The notes below the pieces were generated by a model. The model did no database searches. It was given only the letters and a program-made list of their open reading frames with translations, and had not been told where the DNA came from. This document shows positions 17,301 to 25,613 of a DNA stretch of 34,149 bases, in pieces. The stretch comes from Mariniphaga sp. (lineage in GTDB: Bacteria > Bacteroidota > Bacteroidia > Bacteroidales > Prolixibacteraceae). The translations under genes and the position numbers were made by a program. The stretch is from positions 1 through 34,149 of the forward strand of contig JAHYIT010000036.1 of assembly GCA_019429205.1 (NCBI GenBank), written 5' to 3'. How positions within the stretch are numbered: the first letter of the stretch is position 1; each line of letters opens with the position of its first letter.

Positions 17301-18065
17301 ATTTAACCGGTGGTCGAAAAAATCTCCAAAACCGGAAGGATTCCATTCCACTGTTCCGGGTGCATAAAAAAACAGGCAGTCAGTTCCATTATTTCTGCCG
17401 CGCCAAACTGCTACTTGTGGCAAATCATCATATTCAATTTTTCCGGGGTTTTCAGAAAGAATTATGCCTCCTGCTCCAAATACTTTTACCTGCGAAGGAT
17501 TTGTAAATCCATACTCTGCAAGTTTCGAATATGGAATTTTGTAAATCCCTTTTCCTGACGTGCTGATTTTAACCCATTTGCCTTCATTTAAAACCGATTC
17601 CGATTTCCATGCATGGGTTATGACTTGCGCCGATTTTAATTTTTGTGGAATTTGTTTTAATGCAAACTGCTTCAGTTTTAAAATTTTTTCTCCTTTGCGG
17701 ATAATGGCTGGTATTTGAATTTCAATTTTTTGGGTATCTGCTGAATTTAACCTGGTTTGTTTTATTTCGGATTTCTCCGGTATTTCATCAAAATAAAGCT
17801 TCAGGTTGTGCGATTCAACTTCTTCAAATTGTGGATTTTCCAAAATGAAATGAAAATTCTGTTCCTTGTTTTTAACTTGAAATGATTTATAAAAAATGGG
17901 TATCTGCGAACCCGGAAATGCGTACCCTGCATCGGAAAATGTCTGGCCAAGTTTGTTTTCAGGAGCATCCGTAAAATGCCAGTTAAGGGCAATTATTTCC
18001 CTCCGGATATCGGTAGGAGTAAAACCAGTTAATAAAAGTAGTAACAGTATGGTATATCTATTCAT
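14340..18065 (-). CDS. porU: T9SS C-terminal signal peptidase (sortase) PorU
   Basis: A cell-surface cysteine protease of the gingipain (C25) family. It removes the C-terminal sorting domain of T9SS cargo and attaches A-LPS to the new end. It is 1241 residues with a short signal peptide (about 1-20). The N-terminal part (about 30-510) is beta-rich; the C25 domain spans about 520-900. The catalytic pair is H757 (LNYVGHANDRW) and C791 (FVTATCEFSRFD). The C-terminus carries an immunoglobulin-like region and a T9SS-type C-terminal domain with TNYPNPVTDYTFFTFEHN near the start and SGIFLYRVT near the end, which PorU keeps. It is divergent from gldJ and upstream of porV, and all expected active-site residues are present. 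Confidence 0.96.
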   Translation of the reverse strand: MNRYTILLLLLLTGFTPTDIRREIIALNWHFTDAPENKLGQTFSDAGYAFPGSQIPIFYKSFQVKNKEQNFHFILENPQFEEVESHNLKLYFDEIPEKSEIKQTRLNSADTQKIEIQIPAIIRKGEKILKLKQFALKQIPQKLKSAQVITHAWKSESVLNEGKWVKISTSGKGIYKIPYSKLAEYGFTNPSQVKVFGAGGIILSENPGKIEYDDLPQVAVWRGRNNGTDCLFFYAPGTVEWNPSGFGDFFDHRLNPYAKKGHFFLSESGGSQKNMQLLPNIEDPPTHSISSFNAFQIYKNEKINLIHSGKQWFSDKFINGTNKDYSFQLTDVDSSSDVFIRVNAAARSSSNSEMTVKANQTNLGKISFNQVNTADNAGLFADGRSERFTFSAPPENLDLKVQYFGSGSSPEAWLDYIEINYRRKLKTNNELLFFRDKKSVGQDNILEFSIETGVSDLKVWDVTDIFNVQEIPLQMANNKATGRRPADSLKEYAAFSPNGNFPEPEMVGEVENQNLHGISTPEFLIISHPIFLTQANKLADFHRTQDGMKVEVVASDKVYNEFSSGNKDASGIRNFIKMFYDRNNGLKYVLLFGDGSYDNKGIDLARSAFIPTFQSDNSLNPVYSFVTDDYFVMLDAGESVYSGAIDLGIGRIPASTTFQAEIAIKKVKDYHSQQALGNWRNIVSFIADDEDGNLHMSDSEKLANYLNENHGEFITDKIYFDAYQQITGPGGESYPEVTEAINQRVKDGVLVLNYVGHANDRWLADEKVLDISHINSWSNSQRLFIFVTATCEFSRFDTDDTSAGEYVLFNSNGGGIGLFSTTRLVFAYSNFLLSRSFYNFVFKKDSNGENYRLGDIMRLAKTNTINTINKRNFSLLANPALKLSYPRHRVFTTAINGHDAAQSADTVGAMQAVTVTGYVGDESGNKLNNFSGEIIPTVYDKAVMMSTMGNAGERPMNFKVQENIIYKGLAEVKNGEFSFSFVIPKDISYSLGKGKIIYYAQNEEVDAHGVFDNFMIGGPGSEITDNEGPEIELFLDSPDFVSGEKVSKNPTLLAYLSDENGINTAGSGIGHDITAVLNNDYSKVMILNNFYQSNAGDYTSGTISYPLKDLTVGKHSLKLKAWDVANNSTEVEIEFEVTGEFVISQVTNYPNPVTDYTFFTFEHNQADATFEVIFEIFDQNGSRIDYFATQVGSNGTASNPVRWDLNEAKIQLRSGIFLYRVTAQNSDGLITSNAGKLLVAR

Positions 18066-18166
18066 TATGAAACAACATATTTAAACAACTTTAAAACGCC
18101 TTCAGAAAATAATTATTGCAGGTGCAACCATTTACAATAAAACAATTATTTTTGTCAAATAACAGG

Positions 18167-18174
18167 CAAATATA
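18167..18174 (-). promoter_or_regulatory. Candidate -7 box of porU
   Basis: TATATTTG on the - strand at 18174-18167 matches the TAnnTTTG consensus about 100 bases before the porU ATG. No TTG lies at the right distance upstream, so this is a half match. Confidence 0.35.
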
Positions 18175-18240
18175 ACCACATGGTTTATAAAACATGAAAA
18201 ATTATAATATTGCAAAACAATAAGAATTCAACAAATCAGT

Positions 18241-18248
18241 TATATTTG
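18241..18248 (+). promoter_or_regulatory. Candidate -7 box of gldJ
   Basis: TATATTTG at 18241-18248 is a perfect TAnnTTTG box 16 bases before the gldJ ATG. It would give a leader of only about 10 bases. The nearest upstream TTG (18210-18212) is 28 bp away, longer than the usual 19. Together with the porU box this suggests separate, divergent control of the two T9SS transcripts. Confidence 0.45.
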
Positions 18249-18264
18249 TAACAATCGGAAAAAA

Positions 18265-19725
18265 ATGAAAAACACTAATTTGATGAAAATAAGGACGTTA
18301 TTGTTACTGTTTTTAGCTGCCTTAATGTCAGGATGCGGACTTTTTGGAGGTGGCGGAAGAGGCGAGTCTTCACGTACTACCGGATGGGAATATAATGCCG
18401 AGGAAACGGGAAATATTCCTTATATATCTGGTTATGAGCAGGAACCCGGGCCGGGACTTGTTTTCATTCAGGGTGGTACTTTTACCATGGGCCGTGTTGA
18501 AGAAGATGTGATGTACCGGTGGGATAACCATCCGCGCAGGGTAACTGTTGCCTCATTTTATATGGACGAAACTGAAGTTTCAAACCAGGACTATCGCGAG
18601 TATATTCACTGGTTGGGCAGAGTTTACCCCGGCGACAGGCAAAAACTCAATGCTGCACTTCCTGATACTACTTTATGGAGAAGTGAGCTGGCCTACAATG
18701 AACCCTATGTTAACAACTATTTCAGGCACCCGGCTTATACCGATTATCCTGTTGTGGGTGTTACATGGGAACAGGCCGAAGCTTATTGCGATTGGCGTAC
18801 TGACAGGGTGAATGAACAGATTCTTGTTTCCAGAAGAATTTTACAGCACGACAACACCCAATCTGGTGAGAATGTTTTTACCACCGATACTTATTTAACC
18901 GGTTTATATGATGGAACAGCAGGAGATAGACCTCAGGAAAGTCCGGATGGTACTTCACGCAGGGTTAGATGGGAAGACGGGCTGATGCTTCCAAATTACC
19001 GTTTGCCAACCGAGGCGGAATGGGAATATGCAGCTTATGGATTAATTGGTAATACCGATGGAGAACTCCTCACCGATCGCAGAATTTATCCCTGGAACGG
19101 AGCTTACCTCAGAGAAGACAGAAGAAAACAAAAAGGCCGTATGAAGGCCAACTTTGTGAGGGGACGTGGTGACATGATGGGTATGGCAGGTGCTTTAAAC
19201 GATAATGCCGACATTTCCGCTCCGGTATTTTCTTACGATCCGAACGATTACGGATTATATTGTATGGCCGGAAATGTGAATGAATGGGTGGCTGATGTTT
19301 ACCGTCCGCTGTCATTCCTTGATGTGGATGAATTCCAGCCTTTCAGGGGTAATGTGGTTACAGAATACCGCCGTGGACCAGATGGAGGATATGTTCGTGA
19401 TCAATACGGAAAACTGGTTCAGGATACCATTGCCGATTACAGAAATTATCTCGATGGAAGTTCCAATTCACAATTAATAGAAGGAGTAGACTGGGTTGCA
19501 GAGGAAGGAAGAAGCACAGAAGATATGTATATCCAGGATGACAGGCCTGGTTATTTCTCATCATTAATCAGCGACGAAGTCAGGGTTTATAAAGGTGGTT
19601 CATGGAAAGACCGTCCATACTGGCTGGTTCCGGGAACTAGAAGATATCTTGAACAAACCAGGGCCCAAAACGATTTGGGATTCCGATGTGCCATGACCCG
19701 AGTTGGAAGTCCTGAAGGTTTTTAA
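18265..19725 (+). CDS. gldJ: T9SS/gliding lipoprotein GldJ (SUMF1/FGE-like domain)
   Basis: A 486-residue lipoprotein required for type IX secretion and, in gliding species, for motility; it stabilises other Gld proteins. The signal peptide ends in LMSGC (lipobox Cys24). After a Gly/Ser linker the sequence follows the formylglycine-generating-enzyme-like (SUMF1) fold: PGLVFIQGGTFTMGR (about 62-76), DETEVSNQDYREY, PVVGVTWEQAEAYCDWR, LPTEAEWEYAAYG, YGLYCMAGNVNEWVADVYRP, VYKGGSWKDRPYW, and a C-terminal LGFRCAM. These signatures are those of the GldJ/GldK group; the porU neighbour and the murF gene after it favour GldJ, since GldK is normally with gldLMN. It was not tested for catalysis, and GldJ is thought to be structural. 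Start could be ATG 18265 or the internal ATG at 18283. Confidence 0.93.
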   Translation: MKNTNLMKIRTLLLLFLAALMSGCGLFGGGGRGESSRTTGWEYNAEETGNIPYISGYEQEPGPGLVFIQGGTFTMGRVEEDVMYRWDNHPRRVTVASFYMDETEVSNQDYREYIHWLGRVYPGDRQKLNAALPDTTLWRSELAYNEPYVNNYFRHPAYTDYPVVGVTWEQAEAYCDWRTDRVNEQILVSRRILQHDNTQSGENVFTTDTYLTGLYDGTAGDRPQESPDGTSRRVRWEDGLMLPNYRLPTEAEWEYAAYGLIGNTDGELLTDRRIYPWNGAYLREDRRKQKGRMKANFVRGRGDMMGMAGALNDNADISAPVFSYDPNDYGLYCMAGNVNEWVADVYRPLSFLDVDEFQPFRGNVVTEYRRGPDGGYVRDQYGKLVQDTIADYRNYLDGSSNSQLIEGVDWVAEEGRSTEDMYIQDDRPGYFSSLISDEVRVYKGGSWKDRPYWLVPGTRRYLEQTRAQNDLGFRCAMTRVGSPEGF

Positions 19726-19746
19726 TATAAATTGAAAGTTTAACTG

Positions 19747-19779
19747 AACCTCATTTGCCACAGGTAAATGAGGTTTTTT
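19747..19779 (+). terminator. Rho-independent terminator after gldJ
   Basis: AACCTCATTT (19747-19756) pairs perfectly with AAATGAGGTT (19766-19775), with a 9-base loop, followed by a T run (19774-19779). It lies in the 64-bp gap before murF. Part of the gldJ transcript should therefore end here, and murF may depend on read-through. Confidence 0.8.
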
Positions 19780-19789
19780 ATTTTAAGTT

Positions 19790-21079
19790 ATGACTATTGA
19801 GCAAATCTATAAACTTTTCGAAACTCATCAGAAAGTTATAACTGACAGCCGGAAAATTGAAACAGGCTGCCTTTTTTTTGCATTGAAAGGAGATAAATTC
19901 AACGGAAACCAATTTGCCAATGACGCACTTAACAAGGGAGCTGCTTTTGCAATTGTTGATGAACAGGAATATAACACTTCAGAGAAAACCATTTTGGTTG
20001 AAAATGTTCTTCAAACTTTGCAGAAATTGGCATATTTCCATAGGAAACAACTGGGAATCCCAATTCTTGGAATAACCGGTTCAAACGGAAAAACCACTAC
20101 CAAAGAGCTTATTTCAGCCATCTTAAGAGAAAAATATCGGGTGGCATTTACTCAGGGAAATCTGAATAATCACATCGGTGTGCCGCTTACACTCCTTTCA
20201 ATGAATAAAACAACAGAAATTGGAGTAGTGGAAATGGGTGCAAACCACCCGTTTGAAATCGGAAAACTATGTGATATTGCCGACCCCGATTTCGGTATTA
20301 TTACGAATATTGGCCGTGCTCACCTGGAAGGGTTTGGTTCATTCGAAATCATTAAAAAAACAAAAGCCGAATTGTATGAGCATTTGAAAAGAAAGGGGGG
20401 TACCATTATTTATAACAACGATAATCCCGTTCTAAATGAACTGGTTGACGACTATTCAAATAAAATTAGTTTTGGAAAAACAAATGCTGATTTTACCGGT
20501 GAACCTGTTTCTTCATCTCCTTACCTTCATGCCAAAGTAAACTTTCCCAGAGGTGTTCTTTTTTTGAATTCGCACCTGACCGGTGAGTACAACTTTGAAA
20601 ATATAATGGCAGCAGCGTGCATAGGGAATTTTTTCCAGGTTGAACCGCTAAAAATCCAGGCAGCTATAAAAAACTACCGGCCACAAAATAATCGTTCACA
20701 ACTCCTGGAAAAAAACGGTTTGCAAATTATAATGGATGCCTACAATGCCAATCCAACAAGTATGCAGGTATCCATCGAAAGTTTTATATCGGCCTTTCAG
20801 AAACCCCGGTTTCTGATTCTCGGTGATATGCTCGAGCTGGGCGACCAATCATTAAATGAACATATTTCAATACTGGAACAAACAAAAAAACACCCCTTTA
20901 AAGCGGTGTTTCTTGTAGGGCCGGTTTTTAAAGAGGCAGCCCATAATTTTTCGTATTTTACGTTTTCAGATGTTTCAGCGCTATGCAGCCATTTGTCTCA
21001 CAATCCCATAAAAAAAGGATATGTTCTTATTAAAGGCTCACGCGGAATTCAACTTGAAAAAGTGATTGATTTCCTTTAG
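19790..21079 (+). CDS. murF: UDP-N-acetylmuramoyl-tripeptide--D-alanyl-D-alanine ligase
   Basis: A cytoplasmic ATP-dependent Mur ligase that adds D-Ala-D-Ala to UDP-MurNAc-tripeptide, the last cytoplasmic peptidoglycan precursor step. The 429-residue length is normal for the lineage. The N-terminal domain begins with the typical DSRKIETGCLFFALKGDKFN (19-38). The central domain has the ATP-binding loop GITGSNGKTTTKE (94-106), then NLNNHIGVPLTLL and EMGANHPFEIG. The C-terminal domain has MDAYNANPTSM, FLILGDMLELGD and YVLIKGSRGIQLEKV. The order gldJ then murF is common in Bacteroidetes. Its stop overlaps the stop of the convergent thioredoxin gene within the 4 bases TTAG. Confidence 0.97.
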   Translation: MTIEQIYKLFETHQKVITDSRKIETGCLFFALKGDKFNGNQFANDALNKGAAFAIVDEQEYNTSEKTILVENVLQTLQKLAYFHRKQLGIPILGITGSNGKTTTKELISAILREKYRVAFTQGNLNNHIGVPLTLLSMNKTTEIGVVEMGANHPFEIGKLCDIADPDFGIITNIGRAHLEGFGSFEIIKKTKAELYEHLKRKGGTIIYNNDNPVLNELVDDYSNKISFGKTNADFTGEPVSSSPYLHAKVNFPRGVLFLNSHLTGEYNFENIMAAACIGNFFQVEPLKIQAAIKNYRPQNNRSQLLEKNGLQIIMDAYNANPTSMQVSIESFISAFQKPRFLILGDMLELGDQSLNEHISILEQTKKHPFKAVFLVGPVFKEAAHNFSYFTFSDVSALCSHLSHNPIKKGYVLIKGSRGIQLEKVIDFL

Positions 21080-21447
21080 TTTACAGAAGATTTATCAACT
21101 TTCAGTACATCTGAAATAGCCTGTTCGAAAGTGGCTTTCGGAAGCGCTCCCATAGCCATTTGCGGTTGTCCGTCAACCGGCACAAACAGTAAAGAAGGGA
21201 TACTCTGAATACCAAACATGCCTGCCAATTCCTGTTCCTGTTCGGTATCCACCTTATAAATTAAAAGCTTGTCACCATATTCTTTCTGGAGTTCTTCCAA
21301 AACGGGGGCAACCATTTTACATGGGCCGCACCAGTCAGCGTAAAAGTCTATCATACAAGGTACTGAACCTTCGTATTTCCACTCTTTGTTTTCTTCAAAA
21401 TTAAAGACCTTTTCTTTGAATGTCTCTTTTGTTAAGTGTTCCAACAT
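21076..21447 (-). CDS. trxA: Thioredoxin
   Basis: A 123-residue thiol-disulfide reductase of the cytoplasm. The classical active site is present (FYADWCGPCKMVAPVL, C40 and C43), with the cis-Pro in FGIQSIPSLLFVP. The N-terminus is longer than in E. coli thioredoxin, with an extra charged stretch (about 8-26), a shape common in Bacteroidetes. No signal peptide is present, so it should work on cytoplasmic partners such as ribonucleotide reductase. A -7 box at 21499-21506 could drive it. It is convergent with murF and divergent from cca. The start ATG at 21447 is the first in frame. Confidence 0.94.
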   Translation of the reverse strand: MLEHLTKETFKEKVFNFEENKEWKYEGSVPCMIDFYADWCGPCKMVAPVLEELQKEYGDKLLIYKVDTEQEQELAGMFGIQSIPSLLFVPVDGQPQMAMGALPKATFEQAISDVLKVDKSSVN

Positions 21448-21498
21448 ATTTATAAAATTTAAAAATTTACATATCTAAATGTGTCGATACTAAAAATA

Positions 21499-21506
21499 CA
21501 AAGATA
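21499..21506 (-). promoter_or_regulatory. Candidate -7 box of trxA
   Basis: On the - strand TATCTTTG (21506-21499) is a perfect TAnnTTTG box about 52 bases before the ATG. Upstream, the expected TTG position is occupied by TTTC-like sequence, so the -33 match is poor. Confidence 0.4.
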
Positions 21507-21557
21507 ATACCATTTTATCTGTATGAAAAATAGAACTGGTTTTCCCTCAAATAATTG

Positions 21558-21565
21558 TAATTTTG
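21558..21565 (+). promoter_or_regulatory. Candidate -7 box of cca
   Basis: TAATTTTG at 21558-21565 matches TAnnTTTG, 59 bases before the ATG at 21625. No clear TTG is 19 bp upstream. The box and the trxA box lie within 70 bp on opposite strands, consistent with a divergent promoter region. Confidence 0.4.
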
Positions 21566-21624
21566 TCACGATTTTTTCCGGAACTGTCAGGAAATTTTTT
21601 TTTTGAACACATTTTTGTCAGAAT

Positions 21625-23034
21625 ATGAAGGATAAACTGAAAAACAAGGTATTTAAATACATAACTGAAGCTGCCGAACAATTGAACCAGGAAACCTATG
21701 TAATAGGAGGTTATGTTCGTGATACGATATTAAACCGGCCTTCCAGGGACATAGATATTGTAACATTGGGAAATGGCATAGAACTGGCTGAACATTGTGC
21801 CCGAAAAATAAAACCAAAGCCGAAAGTTACAGTTTTTAAGAATTTTGGTACAGCACAATTAAAATACCTGAATTTTGAAGTTGAATTTGTAGGAGCCCGT
21901 AAAGAATCATATCGTAATGATTCAAGAAAGCCAATTGTGGAAAATGGTACACTGGAAGATGACCAGAATCGCCGTGACTTTACTATTAATGCCTTGGCAA
22001 TGAGTTTAAACAAAGAGAATTTCGGAGAACTTATAGATCCTTTTAACGGGTTGAAAGATTTGGCCCAAAAAATTATCCGGACTCCGCTCGATCCCAACAT
22101 TACATTTTCTGATGATCCGTTGCGTATGATGCGTGCCATCCGGTTTTCCACCCAGCTTGATTTTGAAATTGAAGCAGCTTCCCTGCAAGCCATTGCAACA
22201 AACCGTGAAAGGATAAAAATTGTTTCCGCAGAAAGAATAGCTGATGAAATGAATAAAATTATGATGGCTGAAAAACCATCTGTTGGGTTTAAATTGTTGG
22301 AAGAAACCGGGTTGTTGAACATTATTTTCCCCGAATTGCAACAAATGAAAGGTGTTGATATTGTAAAAGGAACCGGTCATAAAGACAATTTTTATCACAC
22401 GCTTGAAGTGCTTGATCGTATTGTACCATACACTGATAATCTTTGGTTGCGCTGGTCGGCATTGTTGCACGATATTGCCAAACCGGCCACCAAAAAATTT
22501 ATTGAAGGCCAGGGCTGGACTTTTCATGCCCATAATTTTGTTGGAGTTAAAATGATTCCGAAAATTTTTCGAAGATTGAAACTTCCTCTAAACGAGAAGA
22601 TGAAATATGTTCAGAAAATAGTTAAGTTGCACATGAGGCCAATTATACTTTCTGAAGATGAAGTTACTGATTCTGCTGTGCGGCGTTTGCTTTTTGAAGC
22701 CGGCGATGATATTGACGACCTGATGACTTTGTGCGAAGCCGATATCACCTCCAAAAACCCGGAAAAGGTTAAACGCTATATGAAAAATTTTAAAATTGTA
22801 CGCCTCAAGCTCAAAGAAATTGAGGAAAAGGACGCCATTCGGAATTTTCAGCCTCCAATTTCCGGGGAGTTGATTATGGAAAAATTTGGTCTGGTGCCAA
22901 GTCGTGAAGTTGGGCTGATAAAAGATGCGATTAAAGAGGCCATACTTGACGGAGAAATCCGGAATAACTATGAAGAAGCATTTGCTTTTATGCTGAAAAA
23001 GGCAGAGGAGTTGGGTCTGACACCCGAAAATTAA
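21625..23034 (+). CDS. cca: CCA tRNA nucleotidyltransferase (class II, with HD domain)
   Basis: The enzyme builds or repairs the CCA 3' end of tRNAs. At 469 residues it is the class II, polA-type nucleotidyltransferase fused to an HD domain. The head domain has [20 protein letters not shown] (26-45), where D42 and D44 bind the catalytic metal, then a basic stretch, and [17 protein letters not shown] (111-127), the motif that selects CTP and ATP. The HD domain has H258 and HD at 282-283 (LLHDIAKP), probably a phosphohydrolase active on 2',3'-cyclic ends. Whether it adds CCA or only A cannot be told from sequence alone, since Bacteroidetes usually have one such gene, which favours full CCA addition. 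Its stop overlaps the next gene's stop. Confidence 0.93.
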   Translation: MKDKLKNKVFKYITEAAEQLNQETYVIGGYVRDTILNRPSRDIDIVTLGNGIELAEHCARKIKPKPKVTVFKNFGTAQLKYLNFEVEFVGARKESYRNDSRKPIVENGTLEDDQNRRDFTINALAMSLNKENFGELIDPFNGLKDLAQKIIRTPLDPNITFSDDPLRMMRAIRFSTQLDFEIEAASLQAIATNRERIKIVSAERIADEMNKIMMAEKPSVGFKLLEETGLLNIIFPELQQMKGVDIVKGTGHKDNFYHTLEVLDRIVPYTDNLWLRWSALLHDIAKPATKKFIEGQGWTFHAHNFVGVKMIPKIFRRLKLPLNEKMKYVQKIVKLHMRPIILSEDEVTDSAVRRLLFEAGDDIDDLMTLCEADITSKNPEKVKRYMKNFKIVRLKLKEIEEKDAIRNFQPPISGELIMEKFGLVPSREVGLIKDAIKEAILDGEIRNNYEEAFAFMLKKAEELGLTPEN

Positions 23035-24071
23035 CGATTTATCTGTAACTTCAGCAAAACCGGTAAATGATCACTAAATCCGCCATTGTAGCGAAAACCA
23101 ATGTATGTTCGGTTTGGTTTTATTCCGCCATACCGTTCATCGTTTTCCAGTAGAAACGGCAACTGGACTATTTTTGCCCACTCTGCACGGGTAAACAGTG
23201 TATTCCCGGTTTTCAGTAAATTTCCCGAAACCATTATCTGGTCAAAAACAGACCATTGCGATTGATATTTCAATGTCCCAGGTTCCTTATTCATCCACGA
23301 AAAGGAAAGATTGTACATTTGATTTTTATTGTAATTCAGGTTATTTTCTGAAAACTCTTCGACTCCCAAATGCAAAGAAATGCTTTCGTCAGAAGGCTGG
23401 TCGTTAAAATCGCCAACAATTACAATGTTGGGGTTGCCGTGTTTTTTTTGCACAAATTCAATTTCACTTCGTAAAATATTTGCTGCCCGATTCCGAAGCG
23501 ACTGGCTTTCCAATAATCCGGAATATCTTGAAGGCCAGTGATTGGCAAATAAATGCAAGGTATCGGTTTTTTTTATAATTCCTGAAACATACAGAATTTC
23601 TCTTGAATTAAGCACCGAATCGTTTTCTAAACGGATTGGAATGTATTTATATTCCAGCGGATAGAATTCATCCTCGTTGTACAGCAGTGCAACATCAATC
23701 CCTCGAAAATCAGGAGATTCTTTGTGAATAATTTTATAAGAAAAAGATTTTAAGGGTGTTTCGCTGATTAACCTTTCTAAAACGAAACGGTTTTCAATTT
23801 CGCAAAGTGCCACAATTTCCGGCGGTTTCCACCCTGAGGAACTTAAAATTACTTTCGAAATATTTTGGATTTTCTTGTTAAACCGTTTGTATGTCCAGCG
23901 TCGATCACCTTTTGGAGTAAATTCATCATCGTTTGTTTCGTGGTTATTTTTTATGTCGAAAAGATTTTCAACGTTGTAAAACAGAATAGTTGCTTGGTCG
24001 GTATTTTGTTGTGGAAAAGTTTTGCCAGAAATAAGAATGAACAGGCAAAACAGGAAAGCCTTATTTTTCAT
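23031..24071 (-). CDS. Secreted endonuclease/exonuclease/phosphatase (EEP) family protein
   Basis: A 346-residue protein of the EEP fold (DNase I-like). An N-terminal signal peptide (about 1-20, [17 protein letters not shown]) sends it to the envelope. Catalytic signatures are present: FYNVENLFD (31-39, N33 and E35), [27 protein letters not shown] and SDHLPV near the end (S333, D334, H335). Substrate cannot be told: nucleic acid, sugar phosphate or lipid phosphate are all possible for this fold. The longest ORF starts at 24113, but ATG at 24071 gives a clean signal peptide and an 11-base overlap with the upstream lipoprotein gene, suggesting coupling. Its 3' end overlaps cca by 4 bases. Confidence 0.87.
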   Translation of the reverse strand: MKNKAFLFCLFILISGKTFPQQNTDQATILFYNVENLFDIKNNHETNDDEFTPKGDRRWTYKRFNKKIQNISKVILSSSGWKPPEIVALCEIENRFVLERLISETPLKSFSYKIIHKESPDFRGIDVALLYNEDEFYPLEYKYIPIRLENDSVLNSREILYVSGIIKKTDTLHLFANHWPSRYSGLLESQSLRNRAANILRSEIEFVQKKHGNPNIVIVGDFNDQPSDESISLHLGVEEFSENNLNYNKNQMYNLSFSWMNKEPGTLKYQSQWSVFDQIMVSGNLLKTGNTLFTRAEWAKIVQLPFLLENDERYGGIKPNRTYIGFRYNGGFSDHLPVLLKLQINR

Positions 24072-25512
24072 TCTTTTTTTCAATTCGCTCATAAGCCCCA
24101 AGATCAGGGCCATCGTCAGACAACCGATCTTTATTTAAAAGGTCCATGGGGAACAATTTGGCATAATCAGGATTTCCAATGTCTTTTGCAGCCGAAAGGG
24201 TATCAAGCGCATAATTGTAGTCATTATACGGATCAACAAACAACGGATTGTATTCCTCGCCTTTCCATACGTTTTTGTAATGATCTTTACTGGCCGTGTT
24301 AAATGTATCGGGAACCTGGATGATACAATGGTCGAAGTAATAATTGAAAGCTTTTTCCTCATTTTTGCCCAGTTCTATTTCCATTTGTTTGTTGCCGTAA
24401 ATGATGCTGTTTCCAAAAAAAGCTTTTTCAAGGTCTCCTGTGTGTGTAACTTTTGAACCATCTGCCAATTCAATAACCAATGCATTGGAAAGTACCAGTG
24501 AGGCCGTTTTTCTCACTCGTGATGTGTATCCGCCCCAGTAGTTGGCAATGGTCGTATGGTAAAATTCATATTCTCCGCCAACCAGCAATGCTGCGGCGTA
24601 GAAACCGCAATTTGCAATTACGTTATTGTACCCCGAAATTTTCGATTTCATGGCAAATAATCCGGCATAGGCCATGTTTTCAATTTTTGAGTTTGAAAGT
24701 TCGAGAGTTGCATAGCCATCGTCTTCGATGGTGCCCACCTGCAATCCAATATTAGCATTTTTTATATTGGTGAAATTGAATACATTATCGTGGCTGCCCG
24801 AAAAAAGAATAATTCCATTCCATTGGTCTGGTATGTTTTTGTAAGTATCTTCAAGCCTGTCGGCAGTAAAAAGAATCTGGTTTTGAAAATTCCCGTCGGC
24901 ATTCACTGTTCCCCTTACATAGAGGCCGGCATCTTTGTGAAAGTAAATTCGTGTGCCGGGTTCTATGGTTAAAGTTGAAGTGCTGTCCACATAAGCATAA
25001 TCGTAAACCAGGTATGGCTTTTCTGCAGTCCAGGTTGTTGTGCCAACACTTTCGCTTTTAATCAGTTTAAAATCCTGTCCGTAGGCAATCAGTTTAATGT
25101 TTTGCCGGTTGGCATTGGTTGTAAATTCAATAGAATCCTGAACAACCATAGGCAGGTTTTGTCCATTGGGATCAATGGTTACTTCCACAAAAATAAAAAT
25201 ACTGTCACGCGCCGGTACTTCCACCTCAAAAACTTCGTTGGAAGATTCTCCGTTTACATTCAGCCTGAAATTGGAAAAGTCGCCTCCGGCTACACGGATA
25301 CGTGAAATGAGAATATTTTCGTTGTAAGGATTGTATATTTTCAGATTTTGGGTTGTTGAACCAATGGTTGTGAAAATAGTATCGAACATGACCGTATCAA
25401 CAGAAAATTGTAATTGTGCATCTGGTGAACTCAAATACCCCTCATCTTCGCATGAAAACAGCGAAAAAACCACTAAGGCCACCAGTGATATTTGAAGCAG
25501 ATATTTTTTCAA
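24061..25512 (-). CDS. Right-handed beta-helix lipoprotein
   Basis: A 483-residue lipoprotein of unknown function. Its signal peptide ends in FSLFSC (Cys21), followed by EDEGYLSS. The acidic residues after the Cys resemble the surface-export signal of Bacteroidetes lipoproteins (charged residues after Cys). Residues about 35-150 look like an immunoglobulin-like domain (TIFTTIGSTTQNLKIYNPYN). The C-terminal two-thirds is a right-handed parallel beta-helix, with repeated Asn/Ile-rich turns such as NANIGLQVGTIEDDGYATLE and NVIANCGFYAAALLVGG. It has no lyase or hydrolase catalytic motif that I can identify. It is co-directional with the EEP nuclease-fold gene, whose start lies inside its last codons. 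Confidence 0.85.
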   Translation of the reverse strand: MKKYLLQISLVALVVFSLFSCEDEGYLSSPDAQLQFSVDTVMFDTIFTTIGSTTQNLKIYNPYNENILISRIRVAGGDFSNFRLNVNGESSNEVFEVEVPARDSIFIFVEVTIDPNGQNLPMVVQDSIEFTTNANRQNIKLIAYGQDFKLIKSESVGTTTWTAEKPYLVYDYAYVDSTSTLTIEPGTRIYFHKDAGLYVRGTVNADGNFQNQILFTADRLEDTYKNIPDQWNGIILFSGSHDNVFNFTNIKNANIGLQVGTIEDDGYATLELSNSKIENMAYAGLFAMKSKISGYNNVIANCGFYAAALLVGGEYEFYHTTIANYWGGYTSRVRKTASLVLSNALVIELADGSKVTHTGDLEKAFFGNSIIYGNKQMEIELGKNEEKAFNYYFDHCIIQVPDTFNTASKDHYKNVWKGEEYNPLFVDPYNDYNYALDTLSAAKDIGNPDYAKLFPMDLLNKDRLSDDGPDLGAYERIEKKNEK

Positions 25513-25559
25513 TTCCCCAATTTTTAATGCTACAACGGAATTTTTGTCATCTTATTCTA

Positions 25560-25567
25560 CAAAGATA
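25560..25567 (-). promoter_or_regulatory. Candidate -7 box of the beta-helix lipoprotein gene
   Basis: TATCTTTG on the - strand (25567-25560) is a perfect TAnnTTTG box, 47 bases before the ATG at 25512. TTG triplets occur upstream, but none at the 19-bp spacing (the nearest is about 13 bp away). Confidence 0.35.
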
Positions 25568-25613
25568 GCAAATCAATTTACAAATTTTAACATTTATTTG
25601 CAACTATTCGTTT

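Noticed and set aside
18265-19725. GldJ as GldK
   Set aside because: Both share the SUMF1 fold, but GldK sits with gldL, gldM and gldN. Here the neighbours are porU/porV and murF, which fit GldJ.
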